Assembly: GCF_900143565.1 (NCBI RefSeq)
Contig: NZ_FREX01000012.1
Location: 62,001-126,000 of the forward strand
Direction: 5' to 3'
Source: Pseudovibrio sp. Alg231-02
GTDB lineage: Bacteria; Pseudomonadota; Alphaproteobacteria; Rhizobiales; Stappiaceae
Length of the DNA stretch: 64,000 bases
The stretch's first letter is position 1, and each line of letters starts with the position of its first letter. The notes below the pieces were generated by a model that was given only the letters and a program-made list of their open reading frames with translations, was not told the DNA's origin and made no database searches. The position numbers and the translations under genes were made by a program. This document shows positions 7,963 through 16,549 of the stretch, in pieces.

Positions 7963-9771
7963 ATGACCGGTGAAGACACCAATCCAATGTTGCAGTACAT
8001 CCTCAATAATCCTGAGGAGTTTGCCAAGAACCTCTCCGAGATCGCCGAAAATGGCGGCAAGGCTCTGGCAGCCTATCTGGAGCCTCGCGAAAAAGGCGAA
8101 GCAGCATCCGGTGGCACCGAAGAACTCAACGCAGTGGTAAAGACACTCGCTGAGGTCGGCAATTATTGGATGAAAGACCCTTCCCGCGCCATAGAAGCTC
8201 AAACCAAGCTCTGGTCTGGATATATGAACATCTGGAACTCCACACTCCAGCGCATGGCTGGAGAGGAAAGAGAACCAATCGTTGTCCCCACCAACACCGA
8301 CAAGCGTTTTAAAGACAGTCAGTGGGACGACAACAACTTCTTCGACTTCATCAAGCAGATGTACTTGCAAACGAGCAACTGGGCTGAAGAACTTGCAGAA
8401 GGCGCCGATGAACTGGATGATCACACGCGCCATAAGGCGGGCTTTTACATAAAGCAAATCTCCAATGCCATGTCGCCGTCCAACTTCATCCTCACCAACC
8501 CGGAGCTGCTGCGCGAGACCATGTCGTCCAACGCCGGCAATCTGGTGAAGGGCATGAAGCTGCTCGCGGAAGATATCAAAGCTGGTCACGGTGACTTGCG
8601 CATCCGCCAGACTGACCCGGATAAGTTTGAAGTTGGCGTGAACGTTGCAGTCACACCCGGCAAAATCGTAGAGCAGAACGATGTCTGCCAGCTGATCCAA
8701 TACACACCAACGACAGAGACCGTTCTCAAACGTCCGCTCCTTATTGTTCCGCCTTGGATCAACAAGTACTACATTCTTGATCTTAACAAGGAAAAGTCGT
8801 TCATCAGATGGGCCGTGGATCAAGGCCACACTGTCTTTGTAGTCTCGTGGATCAATCCGGATGAGACTCAGGCTCAAAAAAGCTTTGAACACTACATGCG
8901 CGACGGCATTCTCAACTCTCTGGAGCGCATTCGCAAAACCACCCAGCAGACGACCGTCAACGCCATTGGCTACTGCGTCGGCGGCACTTTGCTGGCTGCT
9001 ACCCTCGCCTATCTTGCCAAAATCGGAGAGCAAGATCGCATTGCATCTGCGACCTTCCTGACCACTCAGGTGGATTTCACCTTTGCAGGCGACCTGAAGG
9101 TGTTTGTGGACGAGGAGCAGATCGAAATTCTTGAACATCGCATGGGCGAGAAAGGGTATCTGGACGGCTCCAAAATGGCGACGGCCTTTAACATGCTGCG
9201 CTCCAATGACTTGATTTGGCCTTATGTCGTCAACAATTACCTGCGCGGTAAAGATCCATTCCCGTTTGACCTGCTCTATTGGAATGCGGATAGCACGCGC
9301 ATGCCTGCTGCCAACCACTCCTACTACCTGCGCAACTGCTACCAGAAAAACGCACTTGCGAAAGGCGAAATGGAACTGGCCGGGCAAAACCTCGACTTGA
9401 GCGATGTCCAGATCCCGATCTATAATCTGGCAACAAAAGAAGACCACATTGCACCTGCAAAATCCGTATTCAAAGGCTGCGGATGTTTTGGTGGTCCAGT
9501 AGAGTACGTTTTGAGTGGCTCTGGCCACATCGCTGGCGTCGTCAACCCACCATCCAAAGAGAAATACCAGTACTGGACAGGAAGTAAGCCGGAGGGCGCT
9601 CTGGAAAACTGGATGCAAGATGCATCTGAAACTCCAGGGTCATGGTGGCCACACTGGCAAAAATGGATTACATCTCAGGATGATAATCAGGTAAAAGCAC
9701 GCAAACCGGGCGCACGCCGCACAAAAATTTTGGAAGACGCACCAGGCAGTTATGTTAAGGTGCGCATATAA
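7963..9771 (+). CDS. phaC: Class I poly(3-hydroxyalkanoate) synthase PhaC
   Basis: A 602-residue class I synthase that polymerises (R)-3-hydroxyacyl-CoA into PHA at the granule surface. The lipase-like box GYCVGG holds the catalytic Cys at about residue 338; the Asp is in ATKEDHIAP (about 494) and the His in GSGHIAGV (about 522). The N-terminal PhaC_N domain precedes an alpha/beta-hydrolase fold with PPWINKYYILDL, a typical segment. The frame is open from 7861, but residues 1-34 of that longer version do not look like PhaC, so the ATG at 7963 was chosen; a GAGGA sequence lies 12 nt before it. No phaR, phasin or phaAB gene is adjacent. Confidence 0.95.
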   Translation: MTGEDTNPMLQYILNNPEEFAKNLSEIAENGGKALAAYLEPREKGEAASGGTEELNAVVKTLAEVGNYWMKDPSRAIEAQTKLWSGYMNIWNSTLQRMAGEEREPIVVPTNTDKRFKDSQWDDNNFFDFIKQMYLQTSNWAEELAEGADELDDHTRHKAGFYIKQISNAMSPSNFILTNPELLRETMSSNAGNLVKGMKLLAEDIKAGHGDLRIRQTDPDKFEVGVNVAVTPGKIVEQNDVCQLIQYTPTTETVLKRPLLIVPPWINKYYILDLNKEKSFIRWAVDQGHTVFVVSWINPDETQAQKSFEHYMRDGILNSLERIRKTTQQTTVNAIGYCVGGTLLAATLAYLAKIGEQDRIASATFLTTQVDFTFAGDLKVFVDEEQIEILEHRMGEKGYLDGSKMATAFNMLRSNDLIWPYVVNNYLRGKDPFPFDLLYWNADSTRMPAANHSYYLRNCYQKNALAKGEMELAGQNLDLSDVQIPIYNLATKEDHIAPAKSVFKGCGCFGGPVEYVLSGSGHIAGVVNPPSKEKYQYWTGSKPEGALENWMQDASETPGSWWPHWQKWITSQDDNQVKARKPGARRTKILEDAPGSYVKVRI

Positions 9772-9834
9772 AGAGAACACGCAGTGAGTCTGCGCGACGC
9801 CACGCTTGTTCTCACGAAATAAATGGAGGACAAC

Positions 9835-10428
9835 GTGGCAGGAGATCCTAAGCTATCACAAATGCAACCGCGGAAGATCGGCGGCTGGGATCCTCGACAT
9901 GTTCGGCACCTGAACACACAAAGCGCTGCCCTCACGCGCATGAACAAGCCTAAAAACCTCTTGGCAAGAATCCTTGTGCTTCCTGCCTTGCTTGCACCTC
10001 TGTGGTATCAACCAGCGCTCGGCTGGTTCTGGGCATTAGCCCTTTCACTTGCAGCTGCTGCATGGGTTTGGGTCATTCCACCCTTTGGCAAAAAAGCAAT
10101 TGGCGCAAAAACATGGCTGCAAAAAGCGATGCTGGGTGAGAGAATGTGGCTGAACCGGATGTTTGTTCCAGTTCCAGCCCCTTATCATCAAAAAGCACTC
10201 GCTCTTCTTGTCATCGGACTAATCGCAGTTGGCACAGCGATCTGGGCAGCAACTACCAACAATCTTCCGCTTATGCTTACCGGTGGCATCCTCGCCTACC
10301 TCGCAAAATTCGCCTCACTGTTTGTGATGGTGAAAGTCTTCGAGCATATGAAAAATGCCCATCCACTCTACAAGAGCTGGCGAAACATTCCAGTCAACGA
10401 CAACAGCCTGAAAGCAAAAGCGAGCTGA
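9835..10428 (+). CDS. Small multi-pass membrane protein (DUF6653-like)
   Basis: A 197-residue protein with about four membrane segments: two near residues 45-85 and two around 125-170. The segment LGERMWLNRMFVPVPAPYHQ between them is reminiscent of the DUF6653 family, which has no known function; I am only moderately sure of that link. A GTG start at 9835 is preferred because GGAGG lies five nt before it, while the ATG at 9823 has no ribosome-binding site. It follows phaC by 63 nt and could be cotranscribed with it. Its stop is only 3 nt from the end of the convergent FkbM gene. Confidence 0.7.
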   Translation: MAGDPKLSQMQPRKIGGWDPRHVRHLNTQSAALTRMNKPKNLLARILVLPALLAPLWYQPALGWFWALALSLAAAAWVWVIPPFGKKAIGAKTWLQKAMLGERMWLNRMFVPVPAPYHQKALALLVIGLIAVGTAIWAATTNNLPLMLTGGILAYLAKFASLFVMVKVFEHMKNAHPLYKSWRNIPVNDNSLKAKAS

Positions 10429-10431
10429 GTC

Positions 10432-11334
10432 TTAGTCGGCCAACAAGGGCGCACCATAACCGTCTTGCTTTGCAGAAACAGACGACGCACGCCCCTGCCC
10501 TGAAACAAACCAGTAATCTGCTCCGGAGAGTTCCGGCTGGGTGACCACATATCCCTGCAACTTCATAAAGGCGACTAAGGCATCTTGCTGCTTTGAGTTA
10601 TGATTGTGCTCAACGCATAGGAAGTCAAACGTCCTACGCGAAAAATCAATTCCCTTGAGAACTTCCAGCTCAGTACCTTCCGTATCAATAGATATAAAGG
10701 GAATGTGATCAGGCACATTGTGCTGAACCAGAATATCCTCAGTACGAGCAATCGGAACTTCAATCTCGCGCCCCGGCTTCGTCCCCTGACCTACAACGGA
10801 GAGCATCCCTGAATACTCCGAAGTATCAGCACAAAAGAAGCGAAGTGCTCCCCCTCCCGAACTCCAAGCCGCTCTCTTATCCAAATCAGCGTCACGCCCT
10901 GAGCAAATCTGGTCCCAGCAATCTGGATTGGGCTCCACAAGCAAACCAGACCAACCCAATGCTTTCTCAAAAAGGAAACTATTGGAAAGGTGCGTTCCAT
11001 CCCCAACGCCTATTTCTACAAAAAACCCTTTTTGCTTCTCGTAGAATGTAAACTGTTTGAGGAAATGCAGCTCCTGAAAGCGCTGAGCACGGCAATAGTA
11101 AAAGTACTTCTCACTCAACCGCGCAAACTGCTCATCAGCCAAGCCAACTCGCAAAAACTCTTCCAATCGCCTCATATTGGAAAAGCCCTTATGCTCTTTC
11201 AGATAAAGCACCCTTGAAGCACTCAGATTTTGCTTATCCAACCGCAAAGCAAGACGAGCCAGTGTCCCACTTCGTTTGTGCGGGGCAAGCCCCATTAGGA
11301 ATGCCGACAAGAACTTTTGCGACCACTGGATCAA
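10432..11334 (-). CDS. FkbM-family methyltransferase
   Basis: A 300-residue protein with an FkbM-type SAM-dependent methyltransferase domain. The segment KGFFVEIGVGDGTHLSN (about residues 110-126) is the SAM-binding motif I, and IPFISIDTEGTELEVLKGI (about 215-233) is the diagnostic FkbM acidic motif. The family methylates hydroxyl groups on sugars or polyketides, often in surface polysaccharide pathways; no such cluster is adjacent here. The first ~90 residues are helical and not typical of the core domain. The gene is monocistronic, between the convergent membrane protein and the ribosomal rpsI terminator. Confidence 0.85.
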   Translation of the reverse strand: MIQWSQKFLSAFLMGLAPHKRSGTLARLALRLDKQNLSASRVLYLKEHKGFSNMRRLEEFLRVGLADEQFARLSEKYFYYCRAQRFQELHFLKQFTFYEKQKGFFVEIGVGDGTHLSNSFLFEKALGWSGLLVEPNPDCWDQICSGRDADLDKRAAWSSGGGALRFFCADTSEYSGMLSVVGQGTKPGREIEVPIARTEDILVQHNVPDHIPFISIDTEGTELEVLKGIDFSRRTFDFLCVEHNHNSKQQDALVAFMKLQGYVVTQPELSGADYWFVSGQGRASSVSAKQDGYGAPLLAD

Positions 11335-11431
11335 TGCACGTCCCCACCACAGTTTCGCACAAACGTGGCAGGTAAACCCCAGCGCAACAACTCTGCAATT
11401 TCACCCACGGCAAGACAGAGAGCCCAAACAC

Positions 11432-11459
11432 AAAAAGGGCTGCCAAATGGCAGCCCTTT
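11432..11459 (-). terminator. Intrinsic terminator of the rplM-rpsI operon
   Basis: Perfect 8-bp GC-rich stem GGGCTGCC / GGCAGCCC with a 4-nt loop, followed on the minus strand by five U residues. It lies 28 nt after the rpsI stop codon. Confidence 0.9.
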
Positions 11460-11486
11460 CCGTAAAACTGTTTCCAGTATCGCGTA

Positions 11487-11963
11487 TTAGCGCTTGGAGA
11501 ACTGGAAGGAACGACGAGCTTTACGCTTACCGTACTTCTTACGTTCAACAACACGGCTATCACGAGTAAGGAAGCCTTCTTTCTTCAGAACCGGACGCAA
11601 TGCTGGCTCGTAGAAAGTAAGCGCTTTAGAGATACCGTGACGAACAGCACCAGCCTGGCCGGAAAGACCACCACCAGCAACAGTAACGTTGATGTCGTAC
11701 TGGCCATCACGCTCGGTGAGCATGATTGGCTGACGCAGGATCAGCTGAAGCACTGGACGAGCAAAATACTCAGCGTACTCTTTGCCGTTTACAACGATTT
11801 TACCGGTGCCTGGCTTGATCCATACACGAGCGATAGCGTCTTTACGCTTACCGGTTGCGTATGCACGGCCTTGTGCGTCGAGCTTCTGTACATGTACAGG
11901 AGCTTCGTTCTCGGTAGGGGCGATTGCGCCGCCCAGTTCCTCAAGGGACTGTAGCTCAGACAT
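11487..11963 (-). CDS. rpsI: 30S ribosomal protein S9
   Basis: A 158-residue S9 protein with an alphaproteobacterial N-terminal extension of about 30 residues before the core, which starts at [17 protein letters not shown]. The conserved [19 protein letters not shown] segment and the C-terminal tail ending [12 protein letters not shown]-like ([13 protein letters not shown] here) are intact; the tail reaches into the ribosomal P site to touch tRNA. It lies 2 nt downstream of rplM, the classic L13-S9 pair, and ends at a strong terminator. Confidence 0.99.
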   Translation of the reverse strand: MSELQSLEELGGAIAPTENEAPVHVQKLDAQGRAYATGKRKDAIARVWIKPGTGKIVVNGKEYAEYFARPVLQLILRQPIMLTERDGQYDINVTVAGGGLSGQAGAVRHGISKALTFYEPALRPVLKKEGFLTRDSRVVERKKYGKRKARRSFQFSKR

Positions 11964-11965
11964 AA

Positions 11966-12430
11966 TTAACCCCTCTTCGCATTTTTAGGATTCATGGCTT
12001 TAACGTCTACCACTTCTGGAGACTGGCCATCATGCGGATGTTCTGCAGCAGCATAAACACGCAGGTTACGCAGCTGTGTACGGGAAAGAGGTCCGCCTGG
12101 CATCATACGCTGGATAGCCTTTTCCAGAACACGCTCTGGGAAACGACCTTCGATCAGCTGACGTGCAGTGCGCTCTTTGATACCGCCAGGGTAACCAGTG
12201 TGCCAGTAGTACTTCTTGCTCTGGTATTTTTTACCAGTCAGTACAACTTTGTCTGCATTGATAACGATTACGTTGTCGCCATCGTCGATATGTGGTGTGT
12301 AGGTCGGCTTGTGCTTGCCGCGCAGACGGTTTGCGATGAATGCTGCCAGACGGCCAACAACAACGCCTTCTGCGTCGATCAAGATCCACTTCTTGTCGAC
12401 CTCAGCCACTTTAGTGGAATGAGTCTTCAT
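11966..12430 (-). CDS. rplM: 50S ribosomal protein L13
   Basis: A 154-residue L13 protein, one of the early-assembly proteins of the large subunit. The signature is complete: [15 protein letters not shown], the K-x-x-Y-T-P-H-x-D-x-G-D segment at residues 40-51, and the [18 protein letters not shown] block near residue 110. It is the first gene of the rplM-rpsI operon, with a promoter about 100-125 nt upstream. Confidence 0.99.
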   Translation of the reverse strand: MKTHSTKVAEVDKKWILIDAEGVVVGRLAAFIANRLRGKHKPTYTPHIDDGDNVIVINADKVVLTGKKYQSKKYYWHTGYPGGIKERTARQLIEGRFPERVLEKAIQRMMPGGPLSRTQLRNLRVYAAAEHPHDGQSPEVVDVKAMNPKNAKRG

Positions 12431-12525
12431 AAGATCTACCGTAGTTTTGACGGTTAAAATTCTTGGGAGAAATTCGTTCAGGCCCGAAAGAGCAGCTAAA
12501 CGTGATAGCTCCGTGTAGGAACGGG

Positions 12526-12554
12526 TAGATACGCGAGCTTGAGCACAACGTCAA
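12526..12554 (-). promoter_or_regulatory. Probable housekeeping promoter of rplM-rpsI
   Basis: On the minus strand TTGACG (12554-12549) and TATCTA (12531-12526) are separated by exactly 17 nt, a good match to the alphaproteobacterial sigma-70 type promoter. It lies about 95 nt upstream of the rplM start, in an AT-rich stretch typical of strong ribosomal promoters. Read by eye only. Confidence 0.65.
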
Positions 12555-12645
12555 GAACAAAAAAACACACACTCAAGCAAATTAATCAATAAATTCAAAT
12601 AGATATAAAATAGGTACTATAATACCACACTTTTTCCGCATGAAT

Positions 12646-12665
12646 CTGAGGTTTTTGCACCTCAG
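12646..12665 (-). terminator. Weak hairpin at the stop of the membrane-protein gene
   Basis: CTGAGG (12646-12651) and CCTCAG (12660-12665) form a perfect 6-bp stem that overlaps the stop codon at 12662. There is no immediate U-tract, so termination is uncertain. Confidence 0.35.
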
Positions 12666-13156
12666 GAAACACCGGCAGCACGTGCAGCAGTCAAAATAAG
12701 GTCATCTACCTGCAATTCATAGAAGACCCAGTTGGCGCTGTAACAGCTGACATAATAACCAAGACCAGCAAGTGCCACACGATATTCGCGCAAATTAATG
12801 GGTGTAAAATGAACCGGATAGAAAAACCGCCAGCGACTTCGGGTCAGGCGTGTCGTCAACGTGGCATTTGCCAGCAGCAGATTGAAGAACACCAGGCTCA
12901 CGAAGACAATTGGATCACCAATAAAGGCCGTATCCAGATAGAACATCGTCTCGCGGAATTCAGCAAAGACCCGAGGCTCACCGACCACATAAAGATCAAA
13001 GAACGCAGGAACTGCCAGAATCAAAAGGATATTCAGGGCTAGAAAGCCAATATAGCCGATCGTGGCCAATAGAGTTCCGAAACGGAGTGGCACCAACAGG
13101 AAATCAAAAATGAAACCGAAAAACGCACGATAGAACACAAGCCTGCTCCCCCACAC
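12662..13156 (-). CDS. Hypothetical four-helix membrane protein
   Basis: A 164-residue hydrophobic protein with about four membrane segments: two near residues 10-50, one near 75-95 and one near 125-150. No motif or family is recognised. Charged and aromatic loops (for example TRSRWRFFYPVHFTP) suggest cytoplasmic regions. It is a single gene; its start lies 280 nt from the divergent peptidase gene and its stop overlaps a small hairpin. Function unknown. Confidence 0.65.
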   Translation of the reverse strand: MWGSRLVFYRAFFGFIFDFLLVPLRFGTLLATIGYIGFLALNILLILAVPAFFDLYVVGEPRVFAEFRETMFYLDTAFIGDPIVFVSLVFFNLLLANATLTTRLTRSRWRFFYPVHFTPINLREYRVALAGLGYYVSCYSANWVFYELQVDDLILTAARAAGVS

Positions 13157-13438
13157 GCCGTCTTCTCAGGTCTCCCATCCATCAAAAAACGGCCTTTGGC
13201 TTTAGTCCCTGAATTTTAAGTGGCTTTTTGCTTTTGGATCAACAGACAATTCAACTTTCAGGCAAATTTAATTCAAAAATTTCAATAAGCTGAGAGATTT
13301 AGGCACTTCAACGCAGTGTCGTCTTGTAGAGCACATGCTTCATACATTGGATAACATGGGATGAACACATTTCCGTGCGGAAATCATCGAATCGATTGTT
13401 CAATCCAAAGTTGCTTTTCTCAGGTATCAAATTTTCAG

Positions 13439-14665
13439 ATGCACCTCCCCTTTCTCTTTCTAATTCCGTCCCTGTTCATAAAACCTGCCCTTGCAGAAAA
13501 TCCACCGGTCCAGATCATCATAGACGTCAGCACCACCACACCTATGAGCGGAACTGCAACAGTCACATTTCCAGCTCCACAAGGTCTCAGGTTACTGAAG
13601 CCCCGCACCATTCGAGGGGATGCAGAAACGCCACCAATTCAGTTCTTCTGCGACGGAGTTCACAAGACATCCATAACCTATGGAAAGCGACTTTCATGTC
13701 GTGAGCTGCAATGGAATGTCACCTTCCAGAATGTGCAAACCGTCCCTCACGCCATTGCAAACCAGCAAAACCTCTACTCTCCCTCTGGGTGGTGGAGCTT
13801 AACGGAGTGGGATGACATTCCTCGTTTCGAAGGTGTCTCTGCAACAGAGATCTGCGGCAAAGTCCATAACAAGGCGCAGACAATCAAATGCAGCGCCCTG
13901 CCCGCCCAAAACGAACCACCTCTGATCCTCACATGGGGCAAGTCCACCAAAACACTGGAAACCGGACAAACAACGCTCACGCTGTTCAAAGACGACTCGA
14001 CTTCAGCCTTGAAAGCAGAGAACCTGCCCGCTCTTCAACAACAACTTGCGTATCTGAAAGCGTTGCTTGCACCCGAGGAGCGCACACCAAACAATATCGA
14101 TCTCGTGTGGGTCGCAATTAACAAGAAGCTGGGGCAAATAGCTGGAGCTGCTGGCAAACAAGCGTTCCTTGCCAATTTTGCAGTAACCGATGGCGCAGCC
14201 ACAGACGACAGCATCGCCAAACTTCATTGGGTCTCCGGCCACGAACTCTTTCACTTGCTGGCAACCCAATCTTACACACTCTGGATATCTGAAAGCCTTG
14301 CTCAATATTACGGCTACAAATCACTGGAGAAAGCTGGTTTACAATCAGAAACTCCGATGGAGCAATGGCAAAACTTTCAAGAGCGCTACCCTCACGCAGC
14401 AACAGGCCTTTATGAAGCCCACACCAAAGTAACGCGCGACAATAACCCCAGCTACTACCCTCTCTTCTATATGAAAGGTGCTGCATTCTGGCAGGCAGTT
14501 GATCAGAAATTGCAGAAGGCAGGAACATCACTCGATAATGTTCTGCCTCATATAGAAGCCTCAGCAGCAGATAATGCGGCATTATCGTCAAGAACAATCG
14601 TCCTCCTGAAAACTACGCTTTCGGAGCAAGTCGTTTCGACGCTACAACAGCAGTACCTCCACTAA
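13439..14665 (+). CDS. Secreted gluzincin-like peptidase (M1/M61-like), shortened active-site spacing
   Basis: A 408-residue protein starting with a Sec signal peptide (HLPFLFLIPSLFIKPALA, cleavage probably after ALA). The ATG at 13439 was chosen because it places the signal at the N-terminus; the frame is open back to 13361. The motif HELFH is at about residues 268-272, followed by LWISESLAQYYGY, which matches the second zinc-binding block of M1 and M61 peptidases (W-x-x-E-G/S-x-A-x-Y). The gap between the His pair and the Glu is 12 residues, shorter than the usual 18 of M1, so the zinc site may be remodelled. The N-terminal half (~250 residues) is unrecognised, with a few Cys. Immediately upstream of an LRR gene, 17 nt apart. 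Confidence 0.7.
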   Translation: MHLPFLFLIPSLFIKPALAENPPVQIIIDVSTTTPMSGTATVTFPAPQGLRLLKPRTIRGDAETPPIQFFCDGVHKTSITYGKRLSCRELQWNVTFQNVQTVPHAIANQQNLYSPSGWWSLTEWDDIPRFEGVSATEICGKVHNKAQTIKCSALPAQNEPPLILTWGKSTKTLETGQTTLTLFKDDSTSALKAENLPALQQQLAYLKALLAPEERTPNNIDLVWVAINKKLGQIAGAAGKQAFLANFAVTDGAATDDSIAKLHWVSGHELFHLLATQSYTLWISESLAQYYGYKSLEKAGLQSETPMEQWQNFQERYPHAATGLYEAHTKVTRDNNPSYYPLFYMKGAAFWQAVDQKLQKAGTSLDNVLPHIEASAADNAALSSRTIVLLKTTLSEQVVSTLQQQYLH

Positions 14666-14682
14666 GCGCATTGCAGGTTCCA

Positions 14683-15558
14683 ATGATCACACAGGATTCA
14701 TTTCAGTATCATCAGCTCAAAAGCATCAGGCACCGTCAAGATGGAACCCCATGCGCAGTCCAGTCCGGCGGCAAGCTGACGGATGTAGCGCTCACAAAGT
14801 GCGAGTTGAACCGTTTCCCATCAGAGTTGTTGCATCATCGTTCCTTAAGAAGCCTCTATCTGGGACAGAACCCAATCAGCGAAATACCGCAGGCCCTATC
14901 CGGCCTTCAGGCGCTAAAGGAACTCTACATCTACGGATGTAAGCTGACACAGCTGCCCGACAGCCTCTGTGACTTGCGAAATCTGGAGATCCTGGACCTC
15001 AGCCATCAAGCATTGAAGTGTCTTCCGGACAACTTAGGAGCTTTAAAGAAACTGCGTGTGCTCTATGCAAGCAACACCGTCATGACGCAACTACCGAAGA
15101 GCATTGGTGATCTGTCTGAACTGGAGTATCTCGGCTGCACCGACAACAGCATTACACATCTCCCGGAAAGTTTCGGGAACCTGCAAAATCTGAAGGAGCT
15201 AAGGCTCTACGGCAATGGTTTGCGTGTATTACCCTCGCACTTTTCCAACCTCTCATCCTTACGAGAAGCTTATTTGCGCGACAATGCCCTCACAAAGCTT
15301 CCTGAGAACATGGACGAATTGCATCAGCTCGAAGTGCTGGACCTCCGCAACAATCAAATACCCCAGCTCCCAGAAGAAATTGGAGATCTTCCCAATCTCT
15401 ATCAGTTGGACCTCAGGGCAAATCCACTGGAAGAACTGCCCGCCAGCATGAGTAACCTGAAGAACTTGCGCAAACTGGATCTACGCTGGACACGCCTGAC
15501 CAAAGAACCGGAGTGGTTTGAAATCCTGCGCGCACAAGGCACGCTGATTTACCTCTAA
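14683..15558 (+). CDS. Leucine-rich-repeat protein
   Basis: A 291-residue protein made almost wholly of about ten 23-residue leucine-rich repeats of the bacterial type (LPxLPxxIxxLxxLxxLxLxxN), from about residue 30 to the end; for example LTQLPDSLCDLRNLEILDL and ITHLPESFGNLQNLKELRL. Such solenoids bind other proteins. No signal peptide, membrane segment or catalytic domain is present, so it is probably cytoplasmic or an effector-like protein; secretion cannot be judged. The ATG at 14683 with AGG five nt before it is preferred over the TTG at 14671. Spacing of 17 nt to the upstream peptidase gene suggests cotranscription. Confidence 0.9.
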   Translation: MITQDSFQYHQLKSIRHRQDGTPCAVQSGGKLTDVALTKCELNRFPSELLHHRSLRSLYLGQNPISEIPQALSGLQALKELYIYGCKLTQLPDSLCDLRNLEILDLSHQALKCLPDNLGALKKLRVLYASNTVMTQLPKSIGDLSELEYLGCTDNSITHLPESFGNLQNLKELRLYGNGLRVLPSHFSNLSSLREAYLRDNALTKLPENMDELHQLEVLDLRNNQIPQLPEEIGDLPNLYQLDLRANPLEELPASMSNLKNLRKLDLRWTRLTKEPEWFEILRAQGTLIYL

Positions 15559-15619
15559 CCCGAAAAGCGCCCCTGAAAAACAGTGGTAGCGATCCACGCC
15601 CTACATCTTACCATGGGGA

Positions 15620-15937
15620 ATGCATCGCTATCTCTTACTCACCCTATCGCTTTTGTTGCTTTGGACCTGGAGTGTCCAAGCTCAGGAAAGCAAGTTCCGC
15701 AAACGTCCTCGCAGTCTGTTTAAACAGCCTGATTGTTATTGCACCAACCGTGGCCTGCGGATTGAGCTGGGTGATTTTTCCTGCCTGTATGTAGACGGCA
15801 TCGCCTATCTGGCCCAATGCCAAATGGCACTCAACAACCCCATGTGGCGCAAAATTCAGGATGGATGCCCAACCACGCAGTTGGACAACAAACAGCACGC
15901 ATCCTATCCCTTGAACGACGCCGGCGGGATGGAGTAA
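15620..15937 (+). CDS. Small secreted protein with several cysteines, unknown
   Basis: A 105-residue protein with a clear signal peptide (RYLLLTLSLLLLWTWSVQA, probable cut after VQA). The mature ~83 residues hold five cysteines, including DCYC, and a basic start. No family is recognised; disulfide formation in the periplasm is likely. It lies 61 nt after the LRR gene on the same strand and its 3' end overlaps the convergent thioesterase gene by 34 nt. It may form a unit with the peptidase and LRR genes, but this rests on position alone. Confidence 0.65.
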   Translation: MHRYLLLTLSLLLLWTWSVQAQESKFRKRPRSLFKQPDCYCTNRGLRIELGDFSCLYVDGIAYLAQCQMALNNPMWRKIQDGCPTTQLDNKQHASYPLNDAGGME

Positions 15938-16362
15938 GTTGCGGTGGCATGAGCAATCAGATCATCGCTCCCTTCACGTGTAATCTCGCAATCCATAACA
16001 ACAAGGCGCTTGCCGCCCTTCAGGATGCGACACGTGGCGATCATCTCACCAGCTTCAGCTTTGCGTAGGAAGTTGATATTGATGTTGGTTGTCACAGCAA
16101 GCGCATGCAGCCCCATATTGCCCAGCAGAACCACATAGGCTGCATAGTCAACAAGAGCCATCAACGAAGGACCGGAAACAGTACCACCAGGACGCAAATG
16201 CACGTCCCCGGCCTTGAGCCTGACAATTGCTTTTCCCGGTAGAATTTCATCGATGAAATATGCACGACCTAATGCGTGCATCTGCGGAAATGCCTTGTCC
16301 AGAAATTCCGTCAGTTCTGCCGGACTAAACTTAACAGCAGGCGCCGCCACCTCACTGGTCAT
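15904..16362 (-). CDS. PaaI-type hotdog thioesterase
   Basis: A 152-residue hotdog-fold acyl-CoA thioesterase. The segment LRPGGTVSGPSLMALVDYAAYVVL is the PaaI-like helix region, where the D in ALVDYAA takes the place of the catalytic acid, followed by the NINFLRKAEAG strand. It would hydrolyse a medium or aromatic acyl-CoA; the substrate is unknown. The ATG at 16362 was chosen over the longer frame because GAGGAGG lies 6-7 nt upstream of it. Its stop region overlaps the small secreted protein gene by 34 nt, and it is divergent from the crotonase gene. Confidence 0.85.
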   Translation of the reverse strand: MTSEVAAPAVKFSPAELTEFLDKAFPQMHALGRAYFIDEILPGKAIVRLKAGDVHLRPGGTVSGPSLMALVDYAAYVVLLGNMGLHALAVTTNININFLRKAEAGEMIATCRILKGGKRLVVMDCEITREGSDDLIAHATATYSIPPASFKG

Positions 16363-16549
16363 GAAGTCCCTCCTCCTCATGCAAGCCGACATACTGATAT
16401 ATGGCTCCATGATTTACCAGCTGAACAAAAGTTCTAAACCGTTGCGCTAGGCTCAAGTTTTGTTCACTCTGTGATTTAACACTTAATCATGGCCCGATAG
16501 CCTGCTAAAGGCATCTCAACGACTATTTACAGCACTATGGAGAACCATC

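Noticed and set aside
7927-9618. 563-residue open frame on the minus strand across phaC
   Set aside because: It lies opposite a clear PHA synthase with all active-site motifs; the antisense protein has no recognisable motif and is a by-product of the codon use of phaC.
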